Shown: piece by piece, positions 6,161 to 6,426 of the stretch
How the letters are laid out: each line of letters begins with the position of its first letter
How positions within the stretch are numbered: position 1 is the first letter of the stretch
Origin: Bacteroidales bacterium
GTDB taxonomy: Bacteria > Bacteroidota > Bacteroidia > Bacteroidales > Bacteroidaceae
Direction: 5' to 3'
Assembly (NCBI GenBank): GCA_004552195.1
Contig: SFPC01000095.1
Span: 1-6,426, forward strand
Length of the DNA stretch: 6,426 bases
Program-made: the position numbers and the translations under genes
The notes under the pieces: generated by a model
Database searches by the model: none
What the model was told of the DNA's origin: nothing
The model's input: only the letters and a program-made list of their open reading frames with translations

Positions 6161-6240
6161 CCTGTAGCTTCCTATTGCTATCTATAGCCTTCTATAGCAA
6201 TCTATCGTCTTCTATAGCTCTCTATTGCTCCCTAAAGTCC
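6161..6240. repeat. 10-base tandem repeat, eight units
   Basis: Eight consecutive units keep an exact 10-base register, with consensus TCTATAGCTC. The central units (6181-6230) fit best and the outermost are degenerate. The period is close to one DNA helical turn, so bends or protein contacts would fall on one face. It ends about 80 bases upstream of the -33 box of the rRNA-type promoter. The plus-strand open frame across it is a by-product. Confidence 0.7.
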
Positions 6241-6321
6241 AAGTTAATGCCCGTTTCTGCCATCTATTCCTTTCAAAATCTTCTCTTGTTAATTTTTTTT
6301 GAAAAAATATGGTGTAAAGTC

Positions 6322-6352
6322 TTTGCAGTTTCAAAACCCTGCCGTACTTTTG
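6322..6352 (+). promoter_or_regulatory. Strong promoter, probably of an rRNA operon
   Basis: TTTG at 6322-6325, a 19-base spacer, and TACTTTTG at 6345-6352 form a complete Bacteroidota promoter, the best in the window. Just upstream lies an A/T-only block, eight T then G then six A (6293-6307), in the place of an UP element. The string GCCGTACTTTTGCAC resembles promoters I know from Bacteroidales rRNA operons. Transcription would begin near 6358. Confidence 0.8.
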
Positions 6353-6426
6353 CACTCGCTAAACGAAACAAGGCACACCGCCGAGTAAGTTGAGCAACGT
6401 TCTTTGAAAGATTTTCATAAACCGAA
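6353..6426 (+). other. Leader of a probable rRNA operon (16S gene lies beyond window)
   Basis: The transcribed region after the promoter contains no open frame of note. It carries ACGTTCTTTGAAAG around 6397-6410; the GTTCTTTGA part resembles the boxA antitermination site and is typical of Bacteroidales leaders ahead of 16S rRNA. The window ends before the 16S start, so the gene itself is not seen. Confidence 0.7.

Noticed and set aside
5947..6393. 148-codon plus-strand frame
   Set aside because: It runs through a hairpin, a palindrome, a tandem repeat and the rRNA-type promoter; its composition reflects those repeats.

Overview
The window looks like chromosomal DNA from a Bacteroidota species, most likely of the order Bacteroidales and perhaps Prevotella-like (the genus is an inference). 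The promoters fit the Bacteroidota pattern: a -7 box TAnnTTTG and, where visible, a TTTG-like -33 box about 19-20 bases upstream. The genes start after A-rich leaders without Shine-Dalgarno sequences. The coding DNA is moderately GC-rich and the spacers are very AT-rich.

Layout. Positions 1-1852 hold a minus-strand pair: an AEC-family permease gene (926-1852) and, four bases behind it, rmuC (from 921, running off the window's left edge). Their promoter lies against two copies of a 51-base repeat that itself carries a promoter-like box. A strong hairpin terminator (2026-2086) ends the next minus-strand gene, nhaD (2158-3504), a Na+/H+ antiporter. The spacer 3505-3811 is divergent: the nhaD promoter points left and the cysS promoter points right, with a perfect 14-base palindrome and two hairpins between or beside them. 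The cysS gene (3812-5299, cysteinyl-tRNA synthetase) is complete and ends in a classic terminator (5338-5376).

From 5300 to 6426 I see no protein gene. This 1.1 kb is densely structured. In order it holds a fragment of the 51-base repeat in inverted orientation (5377-5405), a large imperfect inverted repeat of about 400 bases (5453-5853), three spaced copies of a GCGCGCG-bearing repeat with 64- and 66-base period (5851-6010), a 59-base near-perfect hairpin (6052-6110), a short tight palindrome (6113-6136), and eight units of a 10-base tandem repeat (6161-6240). It ends in a consensus-quality promoter (6322-6352) followed by a leader with a boxA-like GTTCTTTGA. That leader looks like the start of a ribosomal RNA operon whose 16S gene would begin just beyond the window.

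The protein genes are ordinary housekeeping and transport functions with no obvious common pathway. The unusual material is the repeat-rich stretch in front of the presumed rRNA operon and the promoter-like repeat shared between two spacers. No cas, transposase, integrase or toxin gene is visible, so any mobile or regulatory role for these repeats is inference.
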